Source: Sporolactobacillus shoreae
GTDB taxonomy: Bacteria; Bacillota; Bacilli; Bacillales; Sporolactobacillaceae
Assembly (NCBI RefSeq): GCF_004684935.1
Contig: NZ_SRJD01000018.1
Location: 1 to 64,000, forward strand
DNA: 64,000 nucleotides
Direction of reading: 5' to 3'
Shown piece by piece: positions 45,223 to 54,490 of this stretch; within the stretch, counting starts at the first letter, position 1, and every line of letters begins with the position of its first letter. The notes below the pieces were generated by a model. That model saw only the letters and a program-made list of their open reading frames with translations. It was not told the DNA's origin and ran no database searches. The position numbers and the translations under genes are program-made.

Positions 45223-45344
45223 GCTTTACTTTAGTTGAAGAACTCTCTCCACCGCAATCCCTTATTCAAGACCACCAATCAAAGTACGACTTTTGCAAAT
45301 ACGCAAAGAGAAACTGCCAGTAGATTTTGCTGTTGTACCTTTTC

Positions 45345-46178
45345 TTACTGTTTTTTTAAGGGAAACTGCAGTGGATTCATTGAAGCATCAATTCCTTTCA
45401 TTTGATATTTATGTTGCTGTAAATAGAGAAGCAGCGATTCAATATGCCTCAAGGTGTAAGTCCGATCATGAAGCAAAAGAACCGGGACCTGTCCTTCTTT
45501 TTCAACTTTTTTTATTTGCTTAATGGTTTGCTGAACAAATCTCCAGTCCCTGTATCTCCAGTCATAACTGTCAACATTCCAGTCCCACATAATAAATCCA
45601 TGGTTCACGACCGCGCGGCGATAACTTTCCTTCATGAAAGGATAACTTCCATATGGAGTGCGAATAAATGGCGTTCTGAGACCAGTCACTTCCATAGTTA
45701 TGTTTTGATCGTCAATCATGTCCTCAACAACCGATTTTTCCGAGCTATACAGTTTTTTATAGTCATGACTGACGCCGTGCAATCCGATCGTAAAGTCTTC
45801 CCGTTTCATATTCCTGACGACTTCAGGGAATTTTAGAATGTGTTTGCCGAGCAGGAAAAACGTCGCCTTGGCATGATATTGATTTAATAAACCCATAATC
45901 TTCTCTGATGATTCAGAGGGACCGTCATCAAAAGTCAAGTAGCATACCTTTATTTTCTTTTCGTTGTGCCGCATAGAATAAACCGGTTCTGGAATTTTCC
46001 CTTTCGTTTCATAACGATTCTGTACTTGATCAATGGGTGAGAAACCAGTTGTTAAGATGAACGAACATAGAACGAGTAGCGGCAAAATTTTTTTCACACG
46101 ATAAGGCACATGATCCATCTCCACGATAATATATCTGCACATCAGCTTAATATATCCATTACCTGCAAAATTCATCAC
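45345..46178 (-). CDS. Polysaccharide deacetylase, NodB type
   Basis: A 277-residue protein with a hydrophobic export signal or anchor (about 30-46) and a NodB domain: YLTFDDGPSES (80-90, catalytic and metal Asp), the metal His pair in GLHGVSHDY, RTPYGSYPF, the DWNVDSYDW strand and LLLHD near the end. It removes acetyl groups from cell-wall sugars. The start could also be Met21; there is no clear ribosome site for either. PdaA-like spore-cortex or vegetative wall roles are both possible. Confidence 0.9.
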   Translation of the reverse strand: MMNFAGNGYIKLMCRYIIVEMDHVPYRVKKILPLLVLCSFILTTGFSPIDQVQNRYETKGKIPEPVYSMRHNEKKIKVCYLTFDDGPSESSEKIMGLLNQYHAKATFFLLGKHILKFPEVVRNMKREDFTIGLHGVSHDYKKLYSSEKSVVEDMIDDQNITMEVTGLRTPFIRTPYGSYPFMKESYRRAVVNHGFIMWDWNVDSYDWRYRDWRFVQQTIKQIKKVEKEGQVPVLLLHDRTYTLRHIESLLLYLQQHKYQMKGIDASMNPLQFPLKKQ

Positions 46179-46316
46179 GTTTGTTATGTACTACCAGAAA
46201 TGATGCAGGATTAAATGGATCAATAGGTAATTTCACTTGAATAACTGGGTTCAGTAACCACATTGCCGGTACCCCAAACCGCTATTACGTCCACGTTATT
46301 AAGCGATAGGATGCAT

Positions 46317-46362
46317 AAAAAGGACACCAGTCAACGCGATATGCGTAGATCAGTGTCCTTAG
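46317..46362 (-). terminator. Hairpin terminator
   Basis: AAGGACAC pairs with GTGTCCTT; on the minus strand TTTTTATG follows. It sits directly behind the possible small broken gene at 46359-46486. Confidence 0.55.
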
Positions 46363-46486
46363 GCATCCCCATGACTTTTTTCTTCATCAGTAGTTTCAGC
46401 TCCATATGATTTGCTTCCATGATAAAAATGAACATGGTCTCTCTTTCCTGAACCAGAAGTGGGTGCTTCAGTTCTATATTTCACTC
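46359..46486 (-). pseudogene. Possible small gene broken at a CT repeat
   Basis: From GTG 46486 the minus-strand frame reads KYRTEAPTSGSGKR, then leaves frame at an AG/CT repeat (46437-46447). In the other frame it continues HVHFYHGSKSYGAETTDEEK and ends GDA just at a terminator. Joining both gives a natural-looking hydrophilic 41-residue protein. The length, 128 bases, shows the 2-bp excess. Confidence 0.3.
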
Positions 46487-46553
46487 GGCTTACTCATTAT
46501 GTCGTGCTTTCTGCCTATCCACCGGTCATTGTCCGGCCTTTATTATATATGAA

Positions 46554-46582
46554 AAAGGAGCCTACACTGATTAGGCTCCTCT
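46554..46582 (-). terminator. Terminator of the ABC/FtsX operon
   Basis: AGGAGCCT (46557-46564) pairs with AGGCTCCT (46573-46580); on the minus strand TTTTT follows. Confidence 0.75.
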
Positions 46583-46640
46583 TTACTTCTGAAATACATA
46601 ATAAACAATGATACACCCTCACGATGTTATGTGTTCTAGG

Positions 46641-49600
46641 TTACTCATTACCCTTTAGCGCCTCAACCATGTCAATCTTGCGTAATGGGCGCATGGTCAT
46701 CAAGTTGACAACCCAGGTGAAAATGAAGGTAAGCAAGGCACTGACAATAAAGCTTTGCGGTAGGATTGACTTGACAAACATAACGCCGTCTACTTCAATA
46801 CCGCTAAGAATCTTTGCGTGCAGGAATAGTCCGCCAATGAGTCCGAGCACGATGCCTATTAATGTTAGTAGATAGCTTTCACGGGTGACATATGCCGAAA
46901 CTTCTCGGTCATAAAATCCCAAGACTTTAATCGTGGCAATTTCCCTGAAACGTTCACCAATATTGATCGTCGTCAACGTATAAAGAACCACAAACTCAAG
47001 AAGGATGGCCGACAAAATAATGACCCAGACCACATCGTTAAGACTCTTAACCGTGTCTTGAAAAGTTTGTTCACTATCAGACAGGAAAGACACGTTGGCG
47101 ACACCATCGACTTTCGTCAGTGATGAAGAAATGGAGTTATGAGAGACCTTCGTGTTGAGATTCGTCAGAATCTGGTTGACCGCTACTTGCGAGCCGTATG
47201 CCTTTGAATACAAAGTGGGTGTCATGAACACATAATTCAGCAAATAATTCTCTGCAATACCCTCAACGCGAAAATGATAACTATGCGTCGCATCATCCTC
47301 AATCGCAAGGGTATCGCCCGTTTTGATGTTTAACAGCTGAGCGAGCTGCTGCGTAACGACGACACCATCATTTGACAAAGAAATCGGTGCGCCCGTTTTT
47401 GCAAAGCGCGAAGGTGCTTGTCGCAGCTTAAAATAGTTTGAAAATTGATTGGGCTGCTGCGGAACCATGCGATTCACCTGTTCGCTTTTCGAACCCGATT
47501 TCACGGTGATATTCTTGTTGGTATTTTTCATGAACGAGGATACCCCGGACGTGTTCCTGAGAAGGTGCGTTATCGTGTCTGTCTGACCGGCAGTCACATT
47601 GTTTTTCAGTTGAACGGACATGTCGTATTTCATAATCTCGCCAAATTCTCTTTGAGAGACTTGAGTGGATATAGAATCCTTGAGCCCCAGACCGGTGACG
47701 AGCATCGCGCAGCAACAGGCGACGCCTAATACCGTCATCCAGAAACGCTTTTTGTATCGGAAAAGATTGCGTGCCGTTACTTTCTTACTGAAACTCAGAT
47801 GGTTCCACAGAAAATGGATACGCTCAAGAAGAATCCGTTTCCCACTTTTTGGCGGTTCCGGTCGCATCAATGCCGAAGGTACAGAACGAAGCTCGCTGAT
47901 ACAGGTGAACAGCGTGGCTGCCGTGATTAGTGCTAATGAAATCACCAGAGCTGTAGCGGCGATACCGGGATGAAAACCGACACTCATGGCTGGCATCGAA
48001 TACAAGATCATATAAGCCTTGAATAGTACGGACGGCAATAAGATAAACCCAAGAACCATGCCGATGATACTTCCAATCAGACTCGCCGAAGCAGAATAAA
48101 AAAGATATTTGAACGCGATGGCCCCATTGCTGTAACCCAAAGCCTTAAGCGTACCAATTTGTGTACGCTGTTCCTGTACCATCCGAGTCATTGTCGTCAG
48201 GCAAACAAGAGCAGCTATTGCAAAGAAGATGACCGGGAGAATACTGGACATGCCATTGCTACGGTCAACGGTACTTTGGAAACTTGAATAGCCCGTATTG
48301 TCATCGCGGCTCAGTATCTTCCAATTTGGTTTCACAATCTGGTTGACTTTTTGTTTGGCATCATGGATTTGCTGCTCCGCCTTACTCAGCTTTTTGTTCG
48401 ACTCCGTTTTTTGTTTTTTTAGATTCTGCCGTGCTTGATCAACGAAACTTTTTTGCCTGTCAATCTCTTGCTGCCCTTGTGTGATCTGCAGTTTCGCCTT
48501 TTTCTGCGCAGCAGCAAATGAATCCTTCTGACTGTTCAGCTGTGCCGCCGAATCGGCAAGGCGTTGTTTACTGGAATTCAGTTGCGTTTGCGTGGCCGCA
48601 AGCTTTTTCTGCTGAGCCGAGAGATTAGCCTGTGCTGTTGCCCGCTGCTGTGTCAAAGTGACCAGTGTACTTTTTATTTTTTGAATCTGTGCGTTTAGAC
48701 TTCCCATCTGTGCAGGTGTCAGGCTTCCGCTCGTCTGACCGACAGAAAGTTCGGTTTCCAGTCCGTTAAGCTGATTCTGCAGAGATGAAATTTTTGACGA
48801 AAGGGCATTGATTTGCTTCTCGGTGGTGGCAAACTGGTTTTGTGCCGCTGCTGCCGATTGTTGAAACGAGGCGGATTTTTGGTTATATTCTGCCGTGCTG
48901 TTGGCAAGTTGCTTTGCTGCGGTGTCAAGTTTAGTCTGTGCCTCGGAAAATTGCTGATTGGTTTGACTTTCCATCGCTTTCAAGTGATCCTGTGCAGCTT
49001 TCAGCTTATTCTGCGAATCGTCGATTTTCTGCTGTGCATCAGCAAATGATTGATCCGCTTGTTTCTTTTTTTTGTTATATTCGTTCTGCTGCTGAGCAAT
49101 CCGCTTATTGTTCTTGCTGACGAGATCGTTATAACGCGTTTTGGTCCGGCTATCTGCCACGTGATTTAAGTCGTCTCTCACAGCGGAAACTTTGTTGGAA
49201 TAAGTGTCGTTGAACACTTCCAAACCGTTGGTATCCGCTGCGGTAACTAGAATGGCCGTGTAGTCAGATTGCTTGAAGTTCTGCTGCGGCATAAAGATCA
49301 GACCGCTTACCTTGCCATTTCCGATGGTGCTGGTTCCCCGGTCTCTGGTTAAATAGGCAGGGCTATCGACAGTACCCACTACCTTAAGTTTCGTGTCGTG
49401 CAAGCTGTCTGATAGGTTCGCCGCCGAACCGGATGACAAAGTGACAAGGTCGCCGATCTTCGGATTGCTTCCGTTTTTTTGCTGATCCACGACGACCTCG
49501 TGGGAATTTTTCGGAAACCTTCCCTTTACAAGGGTCAGCGAGTTGATCGCTTCGTTTGATCCGTTACCGTTTGGTATGGAGATTAAATGCGCAACATTGG

Positions 49601-49913
49601 TCTGTTTTCCGTACGTCTGCATGGCGTCCATCATAAAAACAGGCTGGGCATTCTTGACGCCGGGCACCGTGCGTATCGCTTTTAAATCGTCCTGATTAAA
49701 GCCAACAGGTGACAGGATTTGAAGATCCATGAACCGACTTTTTGAAAAGTAGCTGGCAACGGATGCAGATAAATCCGGGCCGATGGAATTAAATCCGACA
49801 TAAAAAGCGACACCAAGCGTCACAATCACGAGGATTGCGAAAAAGCGGTTCAAAGAGCCCTTAATTTCACGAAATACTTCTTTAATTAGTGTTTTTTGCA
49901 TCGCACTCACCAC
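46641..49913 (-). CDS. FtsX/MacB-type ABC permease with a long coiled coil
   Basis: A 1090-residue membrane protein. A first helix (about 20-40) leads to an extracellular MacB-like domain, then a Gln/Lys/Ala-rich coiled coil (about 255-535) interrupted by a short loop near SVGQTSG. FtsX modules with three helices each follow at about 555-690 and 970-1085. Two FtsX domains with a giant insert are typical of permeases of the YhgE/Vex or YtrF style that work on cell-surface substrates rather than simple transport. The gene overlaps the ATPase gene by 7 bp, and a two-component system lies just upstream. Confidence 0.87.
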   Translation of the reverse strand: MVSAMQKTLIKEVFREIKGSLNRFFAILVIVTLGVAFYVGFNSIGPDLSASVASYFSKSRFMDLQILSPVGFNQDDLKAIRTVPGVKNAQPVFMMDAMQTYGKQTNVAHLISIPNGNGSNEAINSLTLVKGRFPKNSHEVVVDQQKNGSNPKIGDLVTLSSGSAANLSDSLHDTKLKVVGTVDSPAYLTRDRGTSTIGNGKVSGLIFMPQQNFKQSDYTAILVTAADTNGLEVFNDTYSNKVSAVRDDLNHVADSRTKTRYNDLVSKNNKRIAQQQNEYNKKKKQADQSFADAQQKIDDSQNKLKAAQDHLKAMESQTNQQFSEAQTKLDTAAKQLANSTAEYNQKSASFQQSAAAAQNQFATTEKQINALSSKISSLQNQLNGLETELSVGQTSGSLTPAQMGSLNAQIQKIKSTLVTLTQQRATAQANLSAQQKKLAATQTQLNSSKQRLADSAAQLNSQKDSFAAAQKKAKLQITQGQQEIDRQKSFVDQARQNLKKQKTESNKKLSKAEQQIHDAKQKVNQIVKPNWKILSRDDNTGYSSFQSTVDRSNGMSSILPVIFFAIAALVCLTTMTRMVQEQRTQIGTLKALGYSNGAIAFKYLFYSASASLIGSIIGMVLGFILLPSVLFKAYMILYSMPAMSVGFHPGIAATALVISLALITAATLFTCISELRSVPSALMRPEPPKSGKRILLERIHFLWNHLSFSKKVTARNLFRYKKRFWMTVLGVACCCAMLVTGLGLKDSISTQVSQREFGEIMKYDMSVQLKNNVTAGQTDTITHLLRNTSGVSSFMKNTNKNITVKSGSKSEQVNRMVPQQPNQFSNYFKLRQAPSRFAKTGAPISLSNDGVVVTQQLAQLLNIKTGDTLAIEDDATHSYHFRVEGIAENYLLNYVFMTPTLYSKAYGSQVAVNQILTNLNTKVSHNSISSSLTKVDGVANVSFLSDSEQTFQDTVKSLNDVVWVIILSAILLEFVVLYTLTTINIGERFREIATIKVLGFYDREVSAYVTRESYLLTLIGIVLGLIGGLFLHAKILSGIEVDGVMFVKSILPQSFIVSALLTFIFTWVVNLMTMRPLRKIDMVEALKGNE

Positions 49914-50614
49914 TTAATCTCTTCAACATTGACAGGGTTAGGATTGATCTCCATGTTTTCAACACGTCCATTTTTGATCTTGATCAGTCTGTCGCCCATC
50001 GGAGCAATCGCCAGATTGTGCGTAATCAGCACAACGGTCATGCCGGTTCTCCGACACGTATCCTGCAAAAGCTTTAATACGGAACGCCCCGTATTGTAAT
50101 CGAGAGCCCCCGTCGGCTCATCGCAAAGCAGGATCTTCGGATTTTTTGCGAGTGCGCGGGCAATGGCTACACGCTGCTGCTCACCCCCGGAAAGCTGTGC
50201 AGGAAAGTTCTTCACACGTTCTTCCAGGCCCACCTGCATCAGCACATCACGAGGCGGAAAGGGGTGATCGCAAATTTCAACAGCCAGTTCCACATTTTCA
50301 AGGGCGGTCAGGTTTTGCATCAAGTTATAGAACTGAAAAACAAACCCAATTTGCTTGCGACGGTACGTGATCAATTGCTTTCGTGAATAGTTGTTGATCT
50401 CTTTGCCGTCAACGGTAAAGTGTCCTTTTGTTGGGGTATCCATGCCACCAAGAATATTCAGCACAGTGCTCTTCCCAGCCCCACTTGGACCCGCTACTAT
50501 AGCGAATTCCCCTTTATTGACGATGAAATTCACGCCGGAAAGAGCATTAACAACCACCTCCCCCATTTTGTACTGTTTGGTTATTCCTTTAAATTCAATG
50601 ATGGGTTCACTCAT
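49907..50614 (-). CDS. ABC ATPase, LolD/MacB type
   Basis: A 235-residue ATPase with Walker [11 protein letters not shown]-loop [18 protein letters not shown], signature [15 protein letters not shown], Walker [13 protein letters not shown] and switch THN. It is the cognate motor of the FtsX permease that follows. The MITE copy 2 sits between this gene and the sensor-kinase gene, possibly separating transcription of the two pairs. Confidence 0.92.
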   Translation of the reverse strand: MSEPIIEFKGITKQYKMGEVVVNALSGVNFIVNKGEFAIVAGPSGAGKSTVLNILGGMDTPTKGHFTVDGKEINNYSRKQLITYRRKQIGFVFQFYNLMQNLTALENVELAVEICDHPFPPRDVLMQVGLEERVKNFPAQLSGGEQQRVAIARALAKNPKILLCDEPTGALDYNTGRSVLKLLQDTCRRTGMTVVLITHNLAIAPMGDRLIKIKNGRVENMEINPNPVNVEEIKW

Positions 50615-50641
50615 ATCTACTTCCTCCTCTCTTTAAAAATA

Positions 50642-50825
50642 GGCCATGTTAACGCTAAAAGTTGATTTTGCCCATGACTGGTTTGAGCGGGAAGGCGCGA
50701 GACTCCTGCGGGATCAGCGAGTCAAGTGAGCCCCCACAGTGCGTGTAAAAAACGAGGAGGCTCACGGATCGCCCGCGGAAAGCGAGTGCCAGAAGCGAAA
50801 AACAACAGACACGTTTAACAGAGCT
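50642..50825. mobile_element. MITE copy 2, 184 bp
   Basis: Ends GGCCATGTTAACG and (inverted) AGCTCTGTTAAACG. An exact 8-bp target duplication TAAAAATA lies at 50634-50641 and 50826-50833. The interior shares GGCGCGAGACTCCTGCGG and GCCCGCGGAAAGCGAG blocks with copies 1 and 3. It lies between the kinase and ATPase genes. Confidence 0.8.
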
Positions 50826-50917
50826 TAAAAATAAAGAATGGGTGACCAGGGGATTACCCTATGTCATCCATCCTAACAATTGAAAATAAAATAAAAATAG
50901 AAAAAGATAAAGAAAAC

Positions 50918-52234
50918 TTAAGAATTGACGATGGGCAGCTTTAGCTCAATACCAAAATCATTGTTCCAGGGTTTGTAAGCACGAATGGATCCTTCGTGCT
51001 TTTCAATAATTTCCCTGCAGATAAAAAGACCGAGCCCACTGCCCCCTTTTTCACGGGATCGGGATGGTTCTCCGCGATAAAAGCGATCAAAAAGAAGCTG
51101 CAGTTTCTCCTCCGGAACCTGCATCCCGTTGTTTTCAATTTTTACTTTTATATCATTATGGCTTTGTGTTATATAAACATGCACAATAAGTGGCCGCGCA
51201 CCGTATTTGATCGCGTTGCCCATGATATTCGCAATTAATCGGTTGATTAAGGACGCGTCAACTCGAACCGTCTGTGTATTGTCTATTTTACTGTCGTATT
51301 CAAGCTTCGCATCCACACCGTCCCATTCTTCTGTATAAGGTTCCAAAACAGATTGCCAGAATTCTGAGGCAGTGACGATTTGAAAGTCTGCAGGTGCATT
51401 TAAATCAGTGACAAGGGCAGCGTCCTGAAACTTATCAATCAGGTCTCTGATATCGTCCGCCTTCCGACCGATCACTTCAAAATAATGCTGCTTTTTCTGA
51501 TCCGAAACTTTTCCGGAAGACAACCGCTCGGTATACGTGATGATCGATGTGAGCGGTGTTTTCAGATCGTGCGAAATGGCTGCCAGCATCGTCTGTTGCT
51601 GTCTGTCGACAGTTTGTAATCGATTGATCATTTGATCAAACCTTTTTTCCAAAACACCGATCTCGTCATGCCGGTAGTCCTTTGCCCTTATTTTCATTTT
51701 CAATGGATTGCTCTCCATCCGTCTATAAAGCGCTAAAATAGGTTTTGTAATGGATAGATGAAGAAAAAAGGCGATCAATAAAAACAGAAAAGTAAAGAGA
51801 AGCAAGATGATCCATAGGTACTTGATGGCGTACTCTTCAAATACCTCGGTGCGTGTCAAATTCATCCCATTTATCCGCAGGCCATATCGTACGGTACCTC
51901 GCGTAATGATATAATCTTTTGCCGATATGTTAATAATTGTTGGCGATTGACCCAACGACCACAGTACGTTTCCCTTTACATCCAGTAATTGAATTTGCAT
52001 TCTATGATTCGCGTAGGAGGTCAGCAGTCTCTTTATGCTCTTCTCATCCTTGGATGCAGACGCTTTTTCAGCAAGTCTCGAAACCATATTTTGATAATAT
52101 TGCTCCTCTTTTACCACATCATAACGAAAATCATTTCTGAAAAAAATAACAAAACTGAACAGAAGCATTGCGACAAACAAGAGAAACATGACAAGAAAAA
52201 ACACAGAGAGCTTGAGACGGATCGATTTCTGCAT
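50918..52234 (-). CDS. Sensor histidine kinase
   Basis: A 438-residue kinase with two transmembrane helices (about 8-30 and 136-158), an outer domain of about 105 residues, a HAMP-like linker, H-box AAISHDLKTPLTSIITYTERL, N-box IMGNAIKYGA and G-box GGSGLGLFICREI. It overlaps its regulator gene by 1 bp. With the following ABC pair it forms a module seen in cell-envelope antibiotic sensing. Confidence 0.9.
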   Translation of the reverse strand: MQKSIRLKLSVFFLVMFLLFVAMLLFSFVIFFRNDFRYDVVKEEQYYQNMVSRLAEKASASKDEKSIKRLLTSYANHRMQIQLLDVKGNVLWSLGQSPTIINISAKDYIITRGTVRYGLRINGMNLTRTEVFEEYAIKYLWIILLLFTFLFLLIAFFLHLSITKPILALYRRMESNPLKMKIRAKDYRHDEIGVLEKRFDQMINRLQTVDRQQQTMLAAISHDLKTPLTSIITYTERLSSGKVSDQKKQHYFEVIGRKADDIRDLIDKFQDAALVTDLNAPADFQIVTASEFWQSVLEPYTEEWDGVDAKLEYDSKIDNTQTVRVDASLINRLIANIMGNAIKYGARPLIVHVYITQSHNDIKVKIENNGMQVPEEKLQLLFDRFYRGEPSRSREKGGSGLGLFICREIIEKHEGSIRAYKPWNNDFGIELKLPIVNS

Positions 52235-52917
52235 CAGCGATCGCCTTCCAACTTATAGCCAATGCCCCAGACCGTTTTAATCCGGTGCCCTTCGCGGCCC
52301 AGCTTGGAACGAAGATTTTTAATGTGTACAGTAACCGTATTGAGATCTCCACCATAGGTGTCATTCCAAACTGCAGAATAGATTTGTTCACGTGTCAGTA
52401 CCCTGTTCTTATTTGCAAAAAAGTAACTTAGAATTTGAAACTCTTTAGTCGAAAGATCAGCAGACACCCCATTCACAGCGGCCCACCACTCCGATTGATG
52501 AAGCTCAATAGTTCCTAAATGTAAAACGTCTCCTTTTCTCTCTCTTTTTTGTTCGCGTCTTAAATGGGCATTGATTCGAGCAATAAGTTCATCCATTGAA
52601 AATGGCTTGGCAACATAATCATCCGCACCCATCTTCAGAGCGATGACTTTGTCAATATCACGACTCTTTGCACTGAGAATAAGCACAGGGGCATCTGAGT
52701 CTTTTCTAATCTGGTTCAACGTCTCCAGTCCGTCCATTTCCGGCATCATTATGTCGAGTACAAAAATATCTATTTTTTCAGACTGCATCAGATCAAGCAC
52801 CTGTGAGCCATTATATGCGCGGCTGACAAGAAAACCTTCGTCCGTTAATGCATCAGATATGATCTCGACAATTTCTTTGTCGTCATCTGCGACCAGGACT
52901 CGATACGGCAATTTCAT
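52234..52917 (-). CDS. OmpR-family response regulator
   Basis: About 227 residues from MKLPYRVLVADDDKEIVEII. Receiver Asp in FVLDIMMPEMDGL, Lys in VAKPFSMDEL; winged helix ends GIGYKLEGD. The frame extends to 52944 by a TTG without a ribosome site, so Met 52917 is preferred, although its GGAG is close. It probably controls the ABC genes downstream. Confidence 0.88.
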   Translation of the reverse strand: MKLPYRVLVADDDKEIVEIISDALTDEGFLVSRAYNGSQVLDLMQSEKIDIFVLDIMMPEMDGLETLNQIRKDSDAPVLILSAKSRDIDKVIALKMGADDYVAKPFSMDELIARINAHLRREQKRERKGDVLHLGTIELHQSEWWAAVNGVSADLSTKEFQILSYFFANKNRVLTREQIYSAVWNDTYGGDLNTVTVHIKNLRSKLGREGHRIKTVWGIGYKLEGDR

Positions 52918-53003
52918 CACTCCAATGATGTGAATGAAAGTCAAACAGATTGTTAATTAAAGTAAAAAGTGTGTCGTTCCGTATTACAGGCGGAACAGAA
53001 TGA

Positions 53004-53807
53004 TCAGGCATCCAGATAATACGGACGCTTCTCTTTTTTTACTCTCCAGAACAGGATCAGCCCGACCCCGAAAATGATCAGTACGACTGCCAGCCATTGA
53101 GAGACGCGCAGCGGTCCCAGCATCAGACTGTCTGTCCTAAGTCCTTCAATGTACGAGCGGCCGAGCGAATACCAGATGACATAGGACATAAAAAGTTCAC
53201 CACGGCGCAGGTTCACCCGCCTAAGTATAAGGAGGAGGATAAAACCTGCAAAATCCCAGATCGACTCATATAGAAAAGTCGGAATATAGTAGGTGCCGTT
53301 AATCAGCATCTGATTGACAATAAAATTTGGAAGATGCATATTCTCAAGCGCAGCTCGGGTCGTCGGGCCCCCATGGGCCTGCTGATCCATAAAATTACCC
53401 CAACGTCCAAGTGACTGTCCGAGAATCACACTCGGAGCAATAACATCAGCCACCTTCCAAAACGACAGATGACGCTTGCGACAAAATACAATCGTCGTGG
53501 CTACCCCTCCGATCAAAGCACCATAAATGGCAATGCCACCGTTCCACACAGCAATGATTTGTGACGGATGTTGCGAATAAAAAGACCATTCAAAAGCGAC
53601 ATAATAGATACGAGCACAAATAACGGCGATCGGTACTGCAAACATGATAAGGTCAACATATGTATCCTTGGGAAGTCCACGCCTGTTGCCTTCGCGCATG
53701 GCAATCATCAAGCCAAGCAACGCACCGCAGGCAATAATAATACCATACCAATAAATGTGAATAGGACCCAGCTGAATAGCGATCGGGTTCAAAGGTTGAA
53801 CAGCCAC
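53004..53807 (-). CDS. lgt: Prolipoprotein diacylglyceryl transferase
   Basis: A 267-residue, seven-helix membrane enzyme. The Lgt signature [20 protein letters not shown] is complete, with the essential Arg, and [10 protein letters not shown] and the late [13 protein letters not shown] motifs follow. It transfers diacylglycerol from phosphatidylglycerol to lipobox cysteines, such as those of the substrate-binding protein and GerC protein in this window. Confidence 0.96.
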   Translation of the reverse strand: MAVQPLNPIAIQLGPIHIYWYGIIIACGALLGLMIAMREGNRRGLPKDTYVDLIMFAVPIAVICARIYYVAFEWSFYSQHPSQIIAVWNGGIAIYGALIGGVATTIVFCRKRHLSFWKVADVIAPSVILGQSLGRWGNFMDQQAHGGPTTRAALENMHLPNFIVNQMLINGTYYIPTFLYESIWDFAGFILLLILRRVNLRRGELFMSYVIWYSLGRSYIEGLRTDSLMLGPLRVSQWLAVVLIIFGVGLILFWRVKKEKRPYYLDA

Positions 53808-53902
53808 AAATTAACTCCTCCACTTCAGCAATTTTGCTTTTGATCTTAGATTTTTCGCTGACTTATCAAATAAATTGTATCATATTGACTTTTTATTCTA
53901 TT

Positions 53903-54084
53903 GGCTATGTTTAAATCCAATGTTATTTTTGCCTCTCCGCTGTTTGGAGCGGAAGGCGCGAGACTCCTGCGGAATCAGCGAGCCTTCTGGCCCCGCAGCG
54001 AGGGTACCGAGCAAGGAGGCTCACGGTTCGCCCGCGGAAAGCGAGCGCATGGAGCGAAAAACAACAGATAAGTTTAACAAAGCC
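53903..54084. mobile_element. MITE copy 3, 182 bp
   Basis: Ends GGCTATGTTTAAA and (inverted) GGCTTTGTTAAAC. The 8-bp flanks ATTCTATT (53895-53902) and ATTTTATT (54085-54092) match at seven of eight positions, so the duplication has aged slightly. It lies between lgt and the DUF1634 gene, 13 bp from the stop of the latter. Confidence 0.78.
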
Positions 54085-54097
54085 ATTTTATTAAAAC

Positions 54098-54490
54098 TTA
54101 CGCCATTCTACCAATATAGAAACTAATGATTAGAATAGAAAAAACGATCAGAGTAATCACTGTATATAAATAATCTTTCTCTACGAGAAAGGCGATAATC
54201 GAAATGCCTACTCGAAAAACCGGAGTGAGCATGAGGAGGAGCAACCCTGTCAAGATTACACCATATGGTTTCAGTGCAAAACAACCTTGCATTATATCTT
54301 TGATGTGCGTTGGATAACGATTTGCCTCATATCCCGATTGACCCTTGATATAAAACAATATAAGTCCGGCAATAATGATTGTGCTACTCATCGCTATCCC
54401 TATCCTCAGTGTCCACCCAATTACTATTCCGACTGAATCCATGTCCTTTTCTCTAGTTGCCTTCGCTTGCGAATGATTCACCACTTCCAC
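54098..54490 (-). CDS. DUF1634 membrane protein
   Basis: A 130-residue protein with three hydrophobic helices (about 22-46, 73-92, 98-125) and the start RTGIAMSSTIIIAGLILF pattern of DUF1634. The family almost always follows a TauE/SafE transporter gene, which it overlaps here by 13 bp. It is presumably a partner of that exporter. Confidence 0.85.
   Translation of the reverse strand: MEVVNHSQAKATREKDMDSVGIVIGWTLRIGIAMSSTIIIAGLILFYIKGQSGYEANRYPTHIKDIMQGCFALKPYGVILTGLLLLMLTPVFRVGISIIAFLVEKDYLYTVITLIVFSILIISFYIGRMA

Noticed and set aside
48719-49120. Frames inside the coiled-coil part of the FtsX permease gene
   Set aside because: The repetitive Gln/Ala/Lys codons keep other frames open; no ribosome sites.
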